The notes beneath the pieces are model-generated. The model saw only the letters and a program-made list of their open reading frames with translations, was not told the DNA's origin and searched no databases. From Chara braunii (lineage: Eukaryota; Streptophyta; Charophyceae; Charales; Characeae): a stretch of DNA of 35,496 nt. The position numbers and the translations under genes are program-made. Within the stretch, counting starts at the first letter, position 1. Each line of letters opens with the position of its first letter. Where the stretch lies: contig BFEA01000848.1 of assembly GCA_003427395.1 (NCBI GenBank), forward strand, positions 77,572 through 113,067, given 5' to 3'. Of this stretch, positions 28,736 to 35,496 are shown piece by piece.

Positions 28736-29890
28736 TGCCTTGTGCAGTCCTCTCCTGAGAGCCCTGACCGACCCAGTATACCACAACTGGGAAAAGACTG
28801 ATGCATTCACGATCAACGCTCTGCCAAAAAGGGAGAGACGGTAGGTTGTTTTCCACTTCAACAACCTCTGCTCCACCTTGGCAAGAAGAGTCTTGTCTTG
28901 AGTTTCGGCGCAATTTTGTAGGGAAACCTGCACTCCCAAAAACCTTTCTGCGGAATCCACAAGAATCTTTTTCATTCCAAAATCAACACAAATCTCATAT
29001 TGATCCGGCAGAAAAAACACTGACTTTGACCAATTAACTTGAGCCTCGCACAGACCGCAGTATTCTGCTAAAGTCTCCCGTACTGCTGTTAATGAGCTAA
29101 CTGTATTTCTGGACACTATTGTGAGATCATCTGCTAGTGCACTTCCCTGAAACTACGATTGGTGTCAGGTACGCAGACCGGCGATGTAGGGATTATTCCT
29201 TACGTTGGTAAGCAACACATCTATCTGCATCACAAACAACAGTGGTGCTAAAGGGCATCCTTGTCGAAGTGAGCGAGTCAACGGAAAAGGTGTTGAGATC
29301 CTACCATTGATCATCACTAAAGCAGTCTCATGGAACTTGATGGAAGTACATCACTTTTACCCACATACAAAAATTTGGTCCAAGACCCATATGCCTAAGG
29401 CCAACTAACCCTGTCATAGGCCTTTTCAAGATCAAGGAGTAGAACCGATGCATCCAAGGCCTCTTCCGTGATGATCTCCATTGTCTCTATCATTGTGACG
29501 ATGTTATCTAGAATTGACCTTCCTTTAACGAACGCTCCCTGATCTGCACCTACTAGTGAGGGAAGATGTGTCGCCAATCTGATCGCCAGTGATTTCGCCA
29601 GCAATTTGTACACGGTTCAAAAGGGATATCGGACGCCAGTTGCGGATGCTACTTTTGTCACCTTTCTTGTATAGAAGGGCGATGATCCCTTTTGTCATAC
29701 TTGGTGGGAGTCTCACCCCTACCAGAGCCTCATTGTAGATTTGGGCTAGGTCACTGTCAAAAAGGTCCCAGAAGTGCAAAGAGAACTCTATCGGTAAGTC
29801 ATCTTCCCCAAGGGCCTTGCCTTTGGCCATTTGACTGGCCGCAAATGCAAGTTCCTCAGTGGTGATGGGTCTGTCTAGCGCAAGTCTACC
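28724..29890 (-). pseudogene. LINE C ORF2 reverse transcriptase
   Basis: Polymerase motifs run across several frames. 29890-29640 gives DRPITTEELAFAASQMAKGK, GEDDLPIEF, IIALLYKKGD and SIRNWRPISLLN. A frameshift near 29613 leads to YKLLAKSLAIRL, GAFVKGRSILDN and LLLDLEKAYDRVSW. Further on RSLRQGCPLAPLLF is intact. The active-site box at about 29126-29137 reads LADD, a tolerated variant of FADD. The thumb follows at 29116-28724 with YRLSLFGRALIVNASVFSQL. The start sits downstream of the TAA at 29944 in a different frame from the endonuclease, so the ORF2 protein is split. Confidence 0.9.
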
Positions 29891-29943
29891 TTCCCATGAG
29901 ATACGTGTGAGATACGTGTAGTGGTGTTGTCCCAGAAGGATGA

Positions 29944-31299
29944 TTATCGTGACAGGTCCATATCTGCTTCCTCGGGGGGTCTGCGGGATGTCAGAATGTC
30001 ACAAAAGTAAGTGACAACATAATCACACATCCGGATTGTTTCTGAACTTTTGCAAAGGTTCTGGTCAAATGGGTGCGCAAGTTCTTTCATCATCCGATGT
30101 TGTGTGGTCAGCCTTTTAATTAATGCAAACATTTCTTTGGTCATATTATCTAATTTTGACATTCCCTGAACCTTGCATCGATCTTGCCACACTTTCTGCT
30201 TTCTGATTTGGATTTCCTCCCACTTCAGTAGCCAACGTGTTCTTTCCCTAGTCCAGAAGACATATGAGACCAGATGCTTGCCTAGCTCGCCTTCCGCCTC
30301 CTCTATCTTTTGTCTGCAGATGCGTTCCTCTCTATTCCTCTGATGGGCTTCCATAATAGAAAGCACCACCAGCCCCTTCGATTGAATCCTCAGGCTTGTG
30401 GAGAGCCACTCCCCTTTCGTTGAGAACAGATCCTTAGTGTTTTGCCATGCCTTATTTTGGTCCCTAACCCATTGAGTTATGCCCGGGTCTTGTAGATTTT
30501 TTGTGTTTAATCCGAAGTATCCTCTTTCTCTATCATAGCTCGGGCCTGGTGCAAAGCGGGCGAGCAGTGGATAATGGTCTGACATGGGATGCGTTTCCAC
30601 TTCCACAGATAGATGTGTCTCCCACGCAGCTGCTCTAGCAAAGATCATATCGATCCTGCATTGGCTTCTCTGGTTTGTGCTGGCTAGCGCGAAGGTTGTA
30701 GGCCTTCGGCTAGCAGGGTGCCAGGTGAAGCCATACTCATTTGGGCGAGTCACTCTGTATGTGTCAATCAGATCCAACCTCTCCAAAAGGGACAGCAGGA
30801 TCTTTGTGTCTGTGCGAACTGGTCTCAGCGTCATAGTATCTATGTCTAGGTTTAGAACCATGTTCCAATCCCCCGCTAGTACAATATTTTCTACATCTAG
30901 GATTGCCTCGTCCAAATCAGCTAAAAACTGTGGGCGTTCTCGTCTTTCTGAGGGTACATAAACCGACATCACTGCCCAAGATTCCCCTGCAATAGTGCCT
31001 TTTATCCACACCCACCGTCCCCAATTATCAATGCATTCATCGATCCATTCGAAGTCTAGATCCCGGTGTTGTAAAATGGCAGTCCCTCCTTTTGTGCCAT
31101 CCGCCGGGGCCCACAGCTGTGGACCGTCCCACCATCTGCCCAACGCTGTTATTTTTTCTGAATTCAATTTTGTTTCCTGTAGGCAGATAATATGTGCCTT
31201 CGTTGAATGGATCCATGATTTCAACCGCCCTCTTTTCTCCTTCCCATTACTATCCCCCATCCCCCTCACATTCCATGAGATTAACGGGATGGAGTTCAT
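29944..31299 (-). CDS. LINE C ORF2 N-terminal half: apurinic-type endonuclease, open 451 codons
   Basis: The longest undamaged coding piece of any element here. It starts at an ATG (31297-31299) and ends with TAA. Endonuclease motifs in order: ISWNVRGMG (residue 10, metal-binding Asn), IICLQETKL (about 41, catalytic Glu), MSVYVPSERRE, IVLAGDWNMVLNLD (about 140-150, Asp and Asn), QCRIDMIFARA (about 213, Asp) and HPMSDHYPLLARF (about 240, Asp-His). All expected catalytic positions are present. Residues 260-451 form the charged helical linker that precedes the reverse transcriptase. As it stands the product would be an endonuclease without a polymerase. A frameshift after 29944 separates it from the RT. 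Confidence 0.9.
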   Translation of the reverse strand: MNSIPLISWNVRGMGDSNGKEKRGRLKSWIHSTKAHIICLQETKLNSEKITALGRWWDGPQLWAPADGTKGGTAILQHRDLDFEWIDECIDNWGRWVWIKGTIAGESWAVMSVYVPSERRERPQFLADLDEAILDVENIVLAGDWNMVLNLDIDTMTLRPVRTDTKILLSLLERLDLIDTYRVTRPNEYGFTWHPASRRPTTFALASTNQRSQCRIDMIFARAAAWETHLSVEVETHPMSDHYPLLARFAPGPSYDRERGYFGLNTKNLQDPGITQWVRDQNKAWQNTKDLFSTKGEWLSTSLRIQSKGLVVLSIMEAHQRNREERICRQKIEEAEGELGKHLVSYVFWTRERTRWLLKWEEIQIRKQKVWQDRCKVQGMSKLDNMTKEMFALIKRLTTQHRMMKELAHPFDQNLCKSSETIRMCDYVVTYFCDILTSRRPPEEADMDLSR

Positions 31300-31467
31300 G
31301 TGGCATGAGGCTGGTCATTATGTTTATGGATTTGACCAGCGCCCCTTGCTCCTGCACGGGTTTTCCTCCTTCTGCCTGTCTCTGCTATTTCACGTGGGGC
31401 AGCCCATGGGGTCGTTAAACTATCCCGGAAGAAGAGGGACGAGAGATTCCTGCCTTTCAACTTCAAG

Positions 31468-31962
31468 TCATTCACCCACGAAATCCGCAGGGAGACCGTC
31501 CTCCAGGTGTATTCGAGCCAGGTTCGGATTGTCTTTTCCATCAAACCATCTCCTAGGCACCCAGACTACACCCTCAGTTTCAAGAACCGGGAATGCGTCC
31601 GGAGGGAGACGAAGGTCAACAAAAGGGACATACAGACGATGGCATACGCCTGCCGACTGTTGGCGAACCGCCCTGCCCATTGTGATATTTGGGACAATGC
31701 GGCAGGGAAACCTGTTTTTCAACAAGCCCTTGACACATTCAAGGATGGTTTCGTCGTTTGGTGCGCCTTCTGTAGGGAAAGAGGCCAACCCCACACACCT
31801 ATTACCCATGTCGTAACCCAACACTAGCACCCCTTGTGTATCCGGTATGCAGATGACTGGGACTTCCTTTTGGATGAGGTGGTTGAATCCTTGGAGATCG
31901 CGGGCATTCCTGTCCTGTTGGCCAAATCTGGTCCCTTTCCCTGATCTTGACTCAGGCTCCAT
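31468..31962 (-). pseudogene. LINE C ORF1 C-terminal domain
   Basis: An open frame of 164 codons, 168 bases before the ORF2 start. It contains DETILECVKGLLKNRF, QQSAGVCHRLYVPFVDLRL and VLETEGVVWVPRRWFDG, which line up with HDILKERITKDL, DAAGTAHMVDYKPLMIKL and VLAEGLIWMPWQVVET of LINE A2 (15718-16020). It is preceded, in other frames, by a Ser/Glu-rich stretch. I do not recognise the domain from named families. Its position, at the end of ORF1 and just before ORF2, is the same in all three elements. Confidence 0.7.
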
Positions 31963-32224
31963 AGCATTTCCAATGTCGGTAATACAGACGAGGCCGACGA
32001 CTCTCCATCAGAAAAACTAAATGAACAAGAGGATTTTTCCTCCCCAATCTCATCTAGCTGCGTTTGTCATTGTTTAGCTGGGAATTTACTCCCTCTCAGG
32101 GAGAGGTGTTCCAATGAACCCTTTGTTCGCAGTACCTCTGCTCCCTGATGTGCTCCTTCAGCTTCCCCTGTCCCCTTCTCACCGCCTTGTGCAGACATCG
32201 TCCCTGCTGCTTCCGGTGTGTGTT

Positions 32225-33065
32225 TCACAGACTCACTTGGGAGTCAAGTCTTCTGTATTGGCATAGATTGACTGCCTCCCTGTGTGGGGGCCTGGGCCTT
32301 TGTTGCAGGGGGTGCAACTCCTCCTGTCCCCGTAACCGGTCCCCCCTGTAATGCTGATAGCGATTGCACTCCCGCTGAGGTGTTACCTGGGTGTGGAGCG
32401 GGGGGTACCCCTGGCGGGGGTGTTTCCGGCTCAAAAGTCGGGTAAGCGGAGGAATGCCTCCATGCCCTGCTCCCCCTGACATAGCGAATCTGCCATTCTG
32501 CCAACCTGGCGCCCAATGAAAGCCAGGACCCGGAGGCATAGCCAACGAGCCGGCTGCGAGACTGACCTGAACCATGGGTGCTGAACCGGTAAGGGGCTGT
32601 GTGGCCGCCCCTTGCCGCCTGTATGGTCCTGGGCCTGGCGTAGCCATTTTCGATTGACTAACGTTGTGGCTGTGTGAGGGGCCACCCACTGGTTGGGAGC
32701 TGGGTATCTTTGATGTTGGAGCATGTAGGAACTTATGAGCCCCTGGGACCGGCTGAGGTGCAGAGCCTGAAGGGCCAGGCGTATGATGGGCCTTGTGCCT
32801 GGATGCAGTGCCTACCCCTGAGTGTGGTGCATTACCCTGGGTGTGTGTGTGGTGTTGTGGGTGACGTGGACATGCTGTACTGTCCTCCATGTGATAATAC
32901 CATTTGCACTTTTTGCACCAATCCGTCGCTTGCGGCACAAATTCCAGTTTGAAAACCTCCCCGTCTTTCTCAAACTCTAATTTCTCTTTCCAAATCTGTC
33001 TTGCCTCTGGCACCAGATCGAATTTCACGTTCATCAGTCGGGGAACGTGACTATCCTTCTGTGGT
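32225..33065 (-). pseudogene. LINE C ORF1 central part with variant zinc knuckle
   Basis: The open frame continues upstream through the inserted sequence to 33217, but the element's own coding resumes at about 33065 with PPQKDSHVPRLMNVKFDLVP. A zinc-knuckle-like site at 32870-32917 reads CKKCKWYYHMEDSTAC, spaced C-X2-C-X4-H-X6-C rather than X4 between His and the last Cys. Then comes a long Pro/Gly/Ser/His-rich linker with TPGPSGSAPQPVPGA and similar. The frame stops at 32225. The C-terminal domain follows in a different frame, so at least one frameshift is present. Confidence 0.78.
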
Positions 33066-33200
33066 GGGTAGTTTTTTTTTCTTTTCTTTTCTTTTTTCTT
33101 TTTTTTTGGGACAAGGCTCCAATCTATTCGCGGGGAGCAGCACGTGCTGGGAACCGGGCCCAGCGTCCCATATGGAAATTTACATCGAATTTTGAAAGTT
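33066..33200 (-). mobile_element. Short SINE-like insertion carrying a B-type LINE tail
   Basis: On the minus strand about 60 bases (33180-33110) match the 3' ends of B1 and B2, including the stem GCTGG/CCAGC (33146-33150 and 33160-33164) and CTCCAATCTATT-type sequence. They end in an A/AAAAG-rich tail (T-rich on plus at 33070-33107). It lies inside LINE C ORF1. Nothing of LINE B ORF2 is present. The right limit is uncertain and could extend to about 33255. It is either a severely truncated B-type LINE or a SINE that borrows the B tail. I found no clear target duplication. Confidence 0.65.
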
Positions 33201-33261
33201 TGAGATACCGGGGCCATTACCCGGCTTTGACTGAGAGAACTTCAAGAGAATTTTGAGCTAC

Positions 33262-33515
33262 TTATAAAATTACTACGACGTAGGTTTTTTGAATCTTGGT
33301 CATAGAATTCTCTACTGCCCAGTGCAAATGAAACGTTGCCCGGGGAGAAACCCGTCTGGCCATGACCCAAAATTTGCCTGCGGCCTCTTGTGCTTGTAGG
33401 TCATCCAGTTCTTTCTTCTTATCCCAACGGCGAAATTGTACCTGATATCGAATATCAAGACTACCCGTGGTGTGTGAAACGGTTTTCACCTTTTGCAGGA
33501 ACAGACGCAGATCCC
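33262..33515 (-). pseudogene. LINE C ORF1 N-terminal fragment (DUF4283-like)
   Basis: The readable frame on the minus strand gives WDLRLFLQKVKTV, then RYQVQFRRWDKKKEL and GKFWVMARRVSPRATF. It aligns in order with VVTIEAWKPP and DHFLVQFDNLSEG of LINE A2 and with VRIYPWTPP and FYWVEFRHIP of LINE B1, so it is the W-box half of the ORF1 N-terminal domain. It stops at 33262, and the short insertion lies between it and the rest of ORF1. The start of the domain is missing. Confidence 0.65.
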
Positions 33516-33589
33516 AGGGCTCGATCCCTAGACCTCACCCTACCCATGTACAGTATCTGTGTAGTCCCCGAGAGTTGAACCTGTGACCT

Positions 33590-33960
33590 GTGTATTCGTA
33601 GACAGTTGGTAGGTCTGTCATAGGTCCATAGGCAGCAGAGGTTCGATCTGTAGATCTAGAGAGTAGAAGTCTTAGCGAGTTCCAGAAGTCTAGCTGGAGT
33701 CCTTCTAGAAGGTCGCCAAGTGGGCAAGTGGTCAAGTGGCGAGTCAAGTGGTGGACTAAACCGCAGTGCAATCGCAGTCCGACCTCAGTAGGTTAGCAGT
33801 GAGTCCACAGTCAGTCAGCGGTAAGGTCCAGTCAGTCCCAGTCCGGTCCAGCAAGTACCACAGGGGACTGTGAGCACCATGGGCCGATGGCAAAGGGCAG
33901 ACCAACGAGTTTCCGAAGTATAAATCAAGAGGCAGCGCCCAGCCTTTCATTCATTCCTGC
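33590..33960 (+). promoter_or_regulatory. Degenerate short repeats upstream of a TATA-like box
   Basis: CAAGTGG occurs four times at about 33716-33752, followed at 33770-33850 by many CAGTC or GTCCAG words. TATAAAT lies at 33919-33925 and a GC-rich GCAGCGCCCAGCC stretch starts just after. The arrangement resembles an enhancer array plus core promoter, as in a gene or the U3 of an LTR. No matching second LTR or primer-binding site is visible, so this is a candidate only. Confidence 0.35.
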
Positions 33961-34238
33961 ATGAGCCATGCGGAAGCGCTGCCACAATGACTTGTGCAAG
34001 GAGGTCTGTAGTGAGCCCGGAGGACGCAGTGGGCGAGAGAGAAGGAGCTTAGTATAGCGATAGGGTAGAGGCAGCCATAGCTGCCATAGCTGTAGTTTAG
34101 CGTGAAGTGTGTGTGTGTATGTGTGAGTGTTCAGAGTGACGCGTGTGGGATATCCAGGGTGATCCAGTGTATGTGAACAGTGAGTTGTTTGGGCGCTGAG
34201 TCGCCATAGCCAGTTGAGAGTGAACTCGTATCTGGATG

Positions 34239-34991
34239 CTATATCTCTGAGTTTTGAGTGGGCGCATGTCGCCAGTTTGCTGCGCTGCTGTTTACATGCA
34301 TGAAAATTGTGAATGAGAACGAGTCTGATTGCATGTGTGGATCTTTGAACACAATTGTGTCCGAACCTTTTTGGACCATGAAATCAGCAATATCCTTTGT
34401 TGTTGCCACGTATGAAAAAACACTGGAGCCTTCAGATTTTACTCTCCCCCTTTTCAGTGACGGGTTTACTGAGGGGTTTGCAAACCACCCGTCCTCATAA
34501 ATACGGATAAGCATTTCCTTTATCTTATGAGGCAAATCCCTTGCATCCCCTTGGAAAATGACGACGACCGTCCTTTCCTTCAACCATTTAACTACCATGT
34601 CATCCAATCTTGCATTTAGTGTGATTGTAGCCATCTGGCCTGAGGGGTTTGCGAACCACCCGTCCTCATAAATACGGATAAGCATTTCCTTTATCTTATN
34701 CAGCAAATCCCTTGCATCCCCTTGGAAAATGACGACGACCGTCCTTTCCTTCAACCATTTAACTACCACGTCATCCAATCTTGCATTTAGTGTGATTGTA
34801 GCCGTCTGGCCCTCTGTTACACAAGTCTCATGGTCCAGCCCTTCTGGTAATATCCCATCCTCAAAGCACTTCTGAATCATTTCTCTAATCTGATCCTCCT
34901 CCGAATTGGATGAGGGATTCATTTTTGTTTCCCTTGAAGTTGGTCGAGATTGCGACGTAAGGGCTGCGAACCTACACATCTTCGAGTACAA
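34239..34991 (-). CDS. Hypothetical protein with 57-residue tandem duplication, possibly a LINE ORF1 fragment
   Basis: Open for 250 codons, ending in TAG at 34239-34241. The more natural start may be the internal Met before NPSSNSEEDQ. An acidic N-terminal helix (EEDQIREMIQKCFEDG) is followed by two nearly identical units containing TATITLNARLDD, VVKWLKERTVVVIFQGDARD and EMLIRIYEDGWFANPS. The end is GRVKSEGSSVFSYVATTKDI and ADFMVQKGSDTIVF. The last part loosely resembles the DUF4283-like start of LINE ORF1 (F-x-V, then FL or FM, then GS), so it may be the N-terminus of a fourth LINE's ORF1. That is weak inference. One codon in the N-terminal unit contains an N. Confidence 0.5.
   Translation of the reverse strand: MYSKMCRFAALTSQSRPTSRETKMNPSSNSEEDQIREMIQKCFEDGILPEGLDHETCVTEGQTATITLNARLDDVVVKWLKERTVVVIFQGDARDLLXKIKEMLIRIYEDGWFANPSGQMATITLNARLDDMVVKWLKERTVVVIFQGDARDLPHKIKEMLIRIYEDGWFANPSVNPSLKRGRVKSEGSSVFSYVATTKDIADFMVQKGSDTIVFKDPHMQSDSFSFTIFMHVNSSAANWRHAPTQNSEI
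34470..34811. repeat. Exact-length 171-bp tandem duplication
   Basis: 34470-34640 and 34641-34811 are adjacent copies differing at only about six positions. The length is 57 codons, so the frame of the minus-strand ORF is preserved. The ambiguous base at 34700 lies in the right-hand copy, so an assembly error must be considered. Confidence 0.95.
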
Positions 34992-35496
34992 GGGGAGCTA
35001 AGCCAACGAGACAACCCAGCTACTTTGCGGAAGGACACGAGAATCCAAAATTTCCAAAAAACAATCGGGTGGATACATGTGGGTGGCAACATAAGTCACT
35101 GTAGACAGTCTGCAGTTAAATACTTATAGTGAAATAGGCATGAGAGACTCGAGTTAATTAACCAAAAATCATGCCGGATACCAACAACGAGATTTGCGGA
35201 GGTAGGATTTTACCACTCAAAAGGACTTTCGAGGTCACCCTCGGCTTTCGCCATCTGTGCTCTTCTCGCTTCAACTTCGTCACCGTTGACGCCATTGCTC
35301 CAAGACCTCAGTCCAAAGTATGGGAGACTATAGTCGTCTCCACTTGCAGCATGAGGCCATCTTCATTGAATAGAACCTGAGGTCGGTCCTGTTGCTTCGA
35401 GAACGCTCCTCTGCTGAGGCCAGTGCGAATCCCTCGAACCGCTCACAATTTCTACGGGCGACGGGCGACGTCAGCGCTAAGGCGTTCCCCAACCAG
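34992..35496. other. No gene recognised
   Basis: An open frame at 35171-35380 (69 codons, ATG start) has no recognisable motif. The last 25 bases include CGCTAAGGCGT and CCCCAA, also found in the MITE-like element at 12168-12184, so a related repeat may begin at the window edge. Confidence 0.35.

Larger units (their letters stand above)
26596..33520 (-). mobile_element. LINE C: nearly full-length non-LTR retrotransposon
   Basis: On the minus strand the order is ORF1 from about 33515, a short insertion within it, the ORF1 C-terminal domain, the ORF2 endonuclease from the ATG at 31299, reverse transcriptase, connector, zinc region, C-terminus, 3' UTR, and a poly-A tail seen as T at 26596-26610. 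It is GC-richer and less damaged than LINE B1, with a 451-codon open endonuclease half. Its 3' UTR does not resemble those of the A or B types, so it is a third family. The 5' end falls inside ORF1 (DUF4283-like part), so it is probably 5'-truncated. Confidence 0.92.

Noticed and set aside
30584-31816. Plus-strand frames of 125 and 273 codons opposite LINE C
   Set aside because: They are antisense shadows of the endonuclease and ORF1 C-terminal domain. The family motifs read only on the minus strand.
34940-35020. tRNA-like A-box and B-box words on the minus strand
   Set aside because: GGTTCGCAGCC and TGGCTTAGCT are present, but the T-stem and acceptor stem do not pair, and the region overlaps the start of an open frame.

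Overview
The window is repeat-dominated eukaryotic nuclear DNA, largely a nest of decayed non-LTR retrotransposons (LINEs). Their ORF1 carries a CCHC zinc knuckle after a DUF4283-like W-P region. Their ORF2 runs from an apurinic-type endonuclease through a reverse transcriptase to a C-terminal zf-RVT-like zinc region. That is the plan of green-lineage L1-type LINEs, so a plant or streptophyte alga with a large genome is likely. A charophyte such as Chara is my guess, at low confidence. There is no prokaryotic gene organisation, rRNA, CRISPR array or clearly intact host gene.

Layout: 1-120 is a short repeat, seen again inverted at 24905-25025. 773-2747 (+) is LINE A1, 5'-truncated, with an A-rich tail. 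2751-3800 has no gene. 3801-11560 (-) is LINE B1, nearly full length but with many stops. 11561-12049 is AT/GC-mosaic DNA with palindromes. 12050-12201 is a MITE-like element with 22-bp terminal inverted repeats. 12665-21086 (+) is LINE A2, nearly full length, its ORF1 interrupted at 14054-14862 by B2, a truncated 3' end of a B-type LINE. 21087-22231 has hairpins and a tRNA-derived SINE head. 22232-22826 is an assembly gap. 22827-25250 has no recognised gene but has promoter-like and splice-like signals. 25347-26130 is a nested AAC microsatellite/minisatellite encoding Asn-rich repeats. 26596-33520 (-) is LINE C, with an open endonuclease half and a short B-tailed insertion in ORF1. 33590-33960 is promoter-like. 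34239-34991 (-) is an open 250-codon frame with an exact-length 57-codon tandem duplication. The rest shows nothing recognisable.

How the parts relate: all LINE copies are broken, so none appears autonomous. Comparing them is informative. Three ORF1s share a C-terminal domain I cannot name. Four ORF2s share a motif between the reverse transcriptase and the zinc region. Each 3' end has a family-specific conserved stem-loop that could be the RT recognition tail. I see no novel defence or metabolic system. The candidates most worth checking are the ORF1 C-terminal domain, the B-type tail on a short insertion, the MITE, and the 57-aa duplication ORF.
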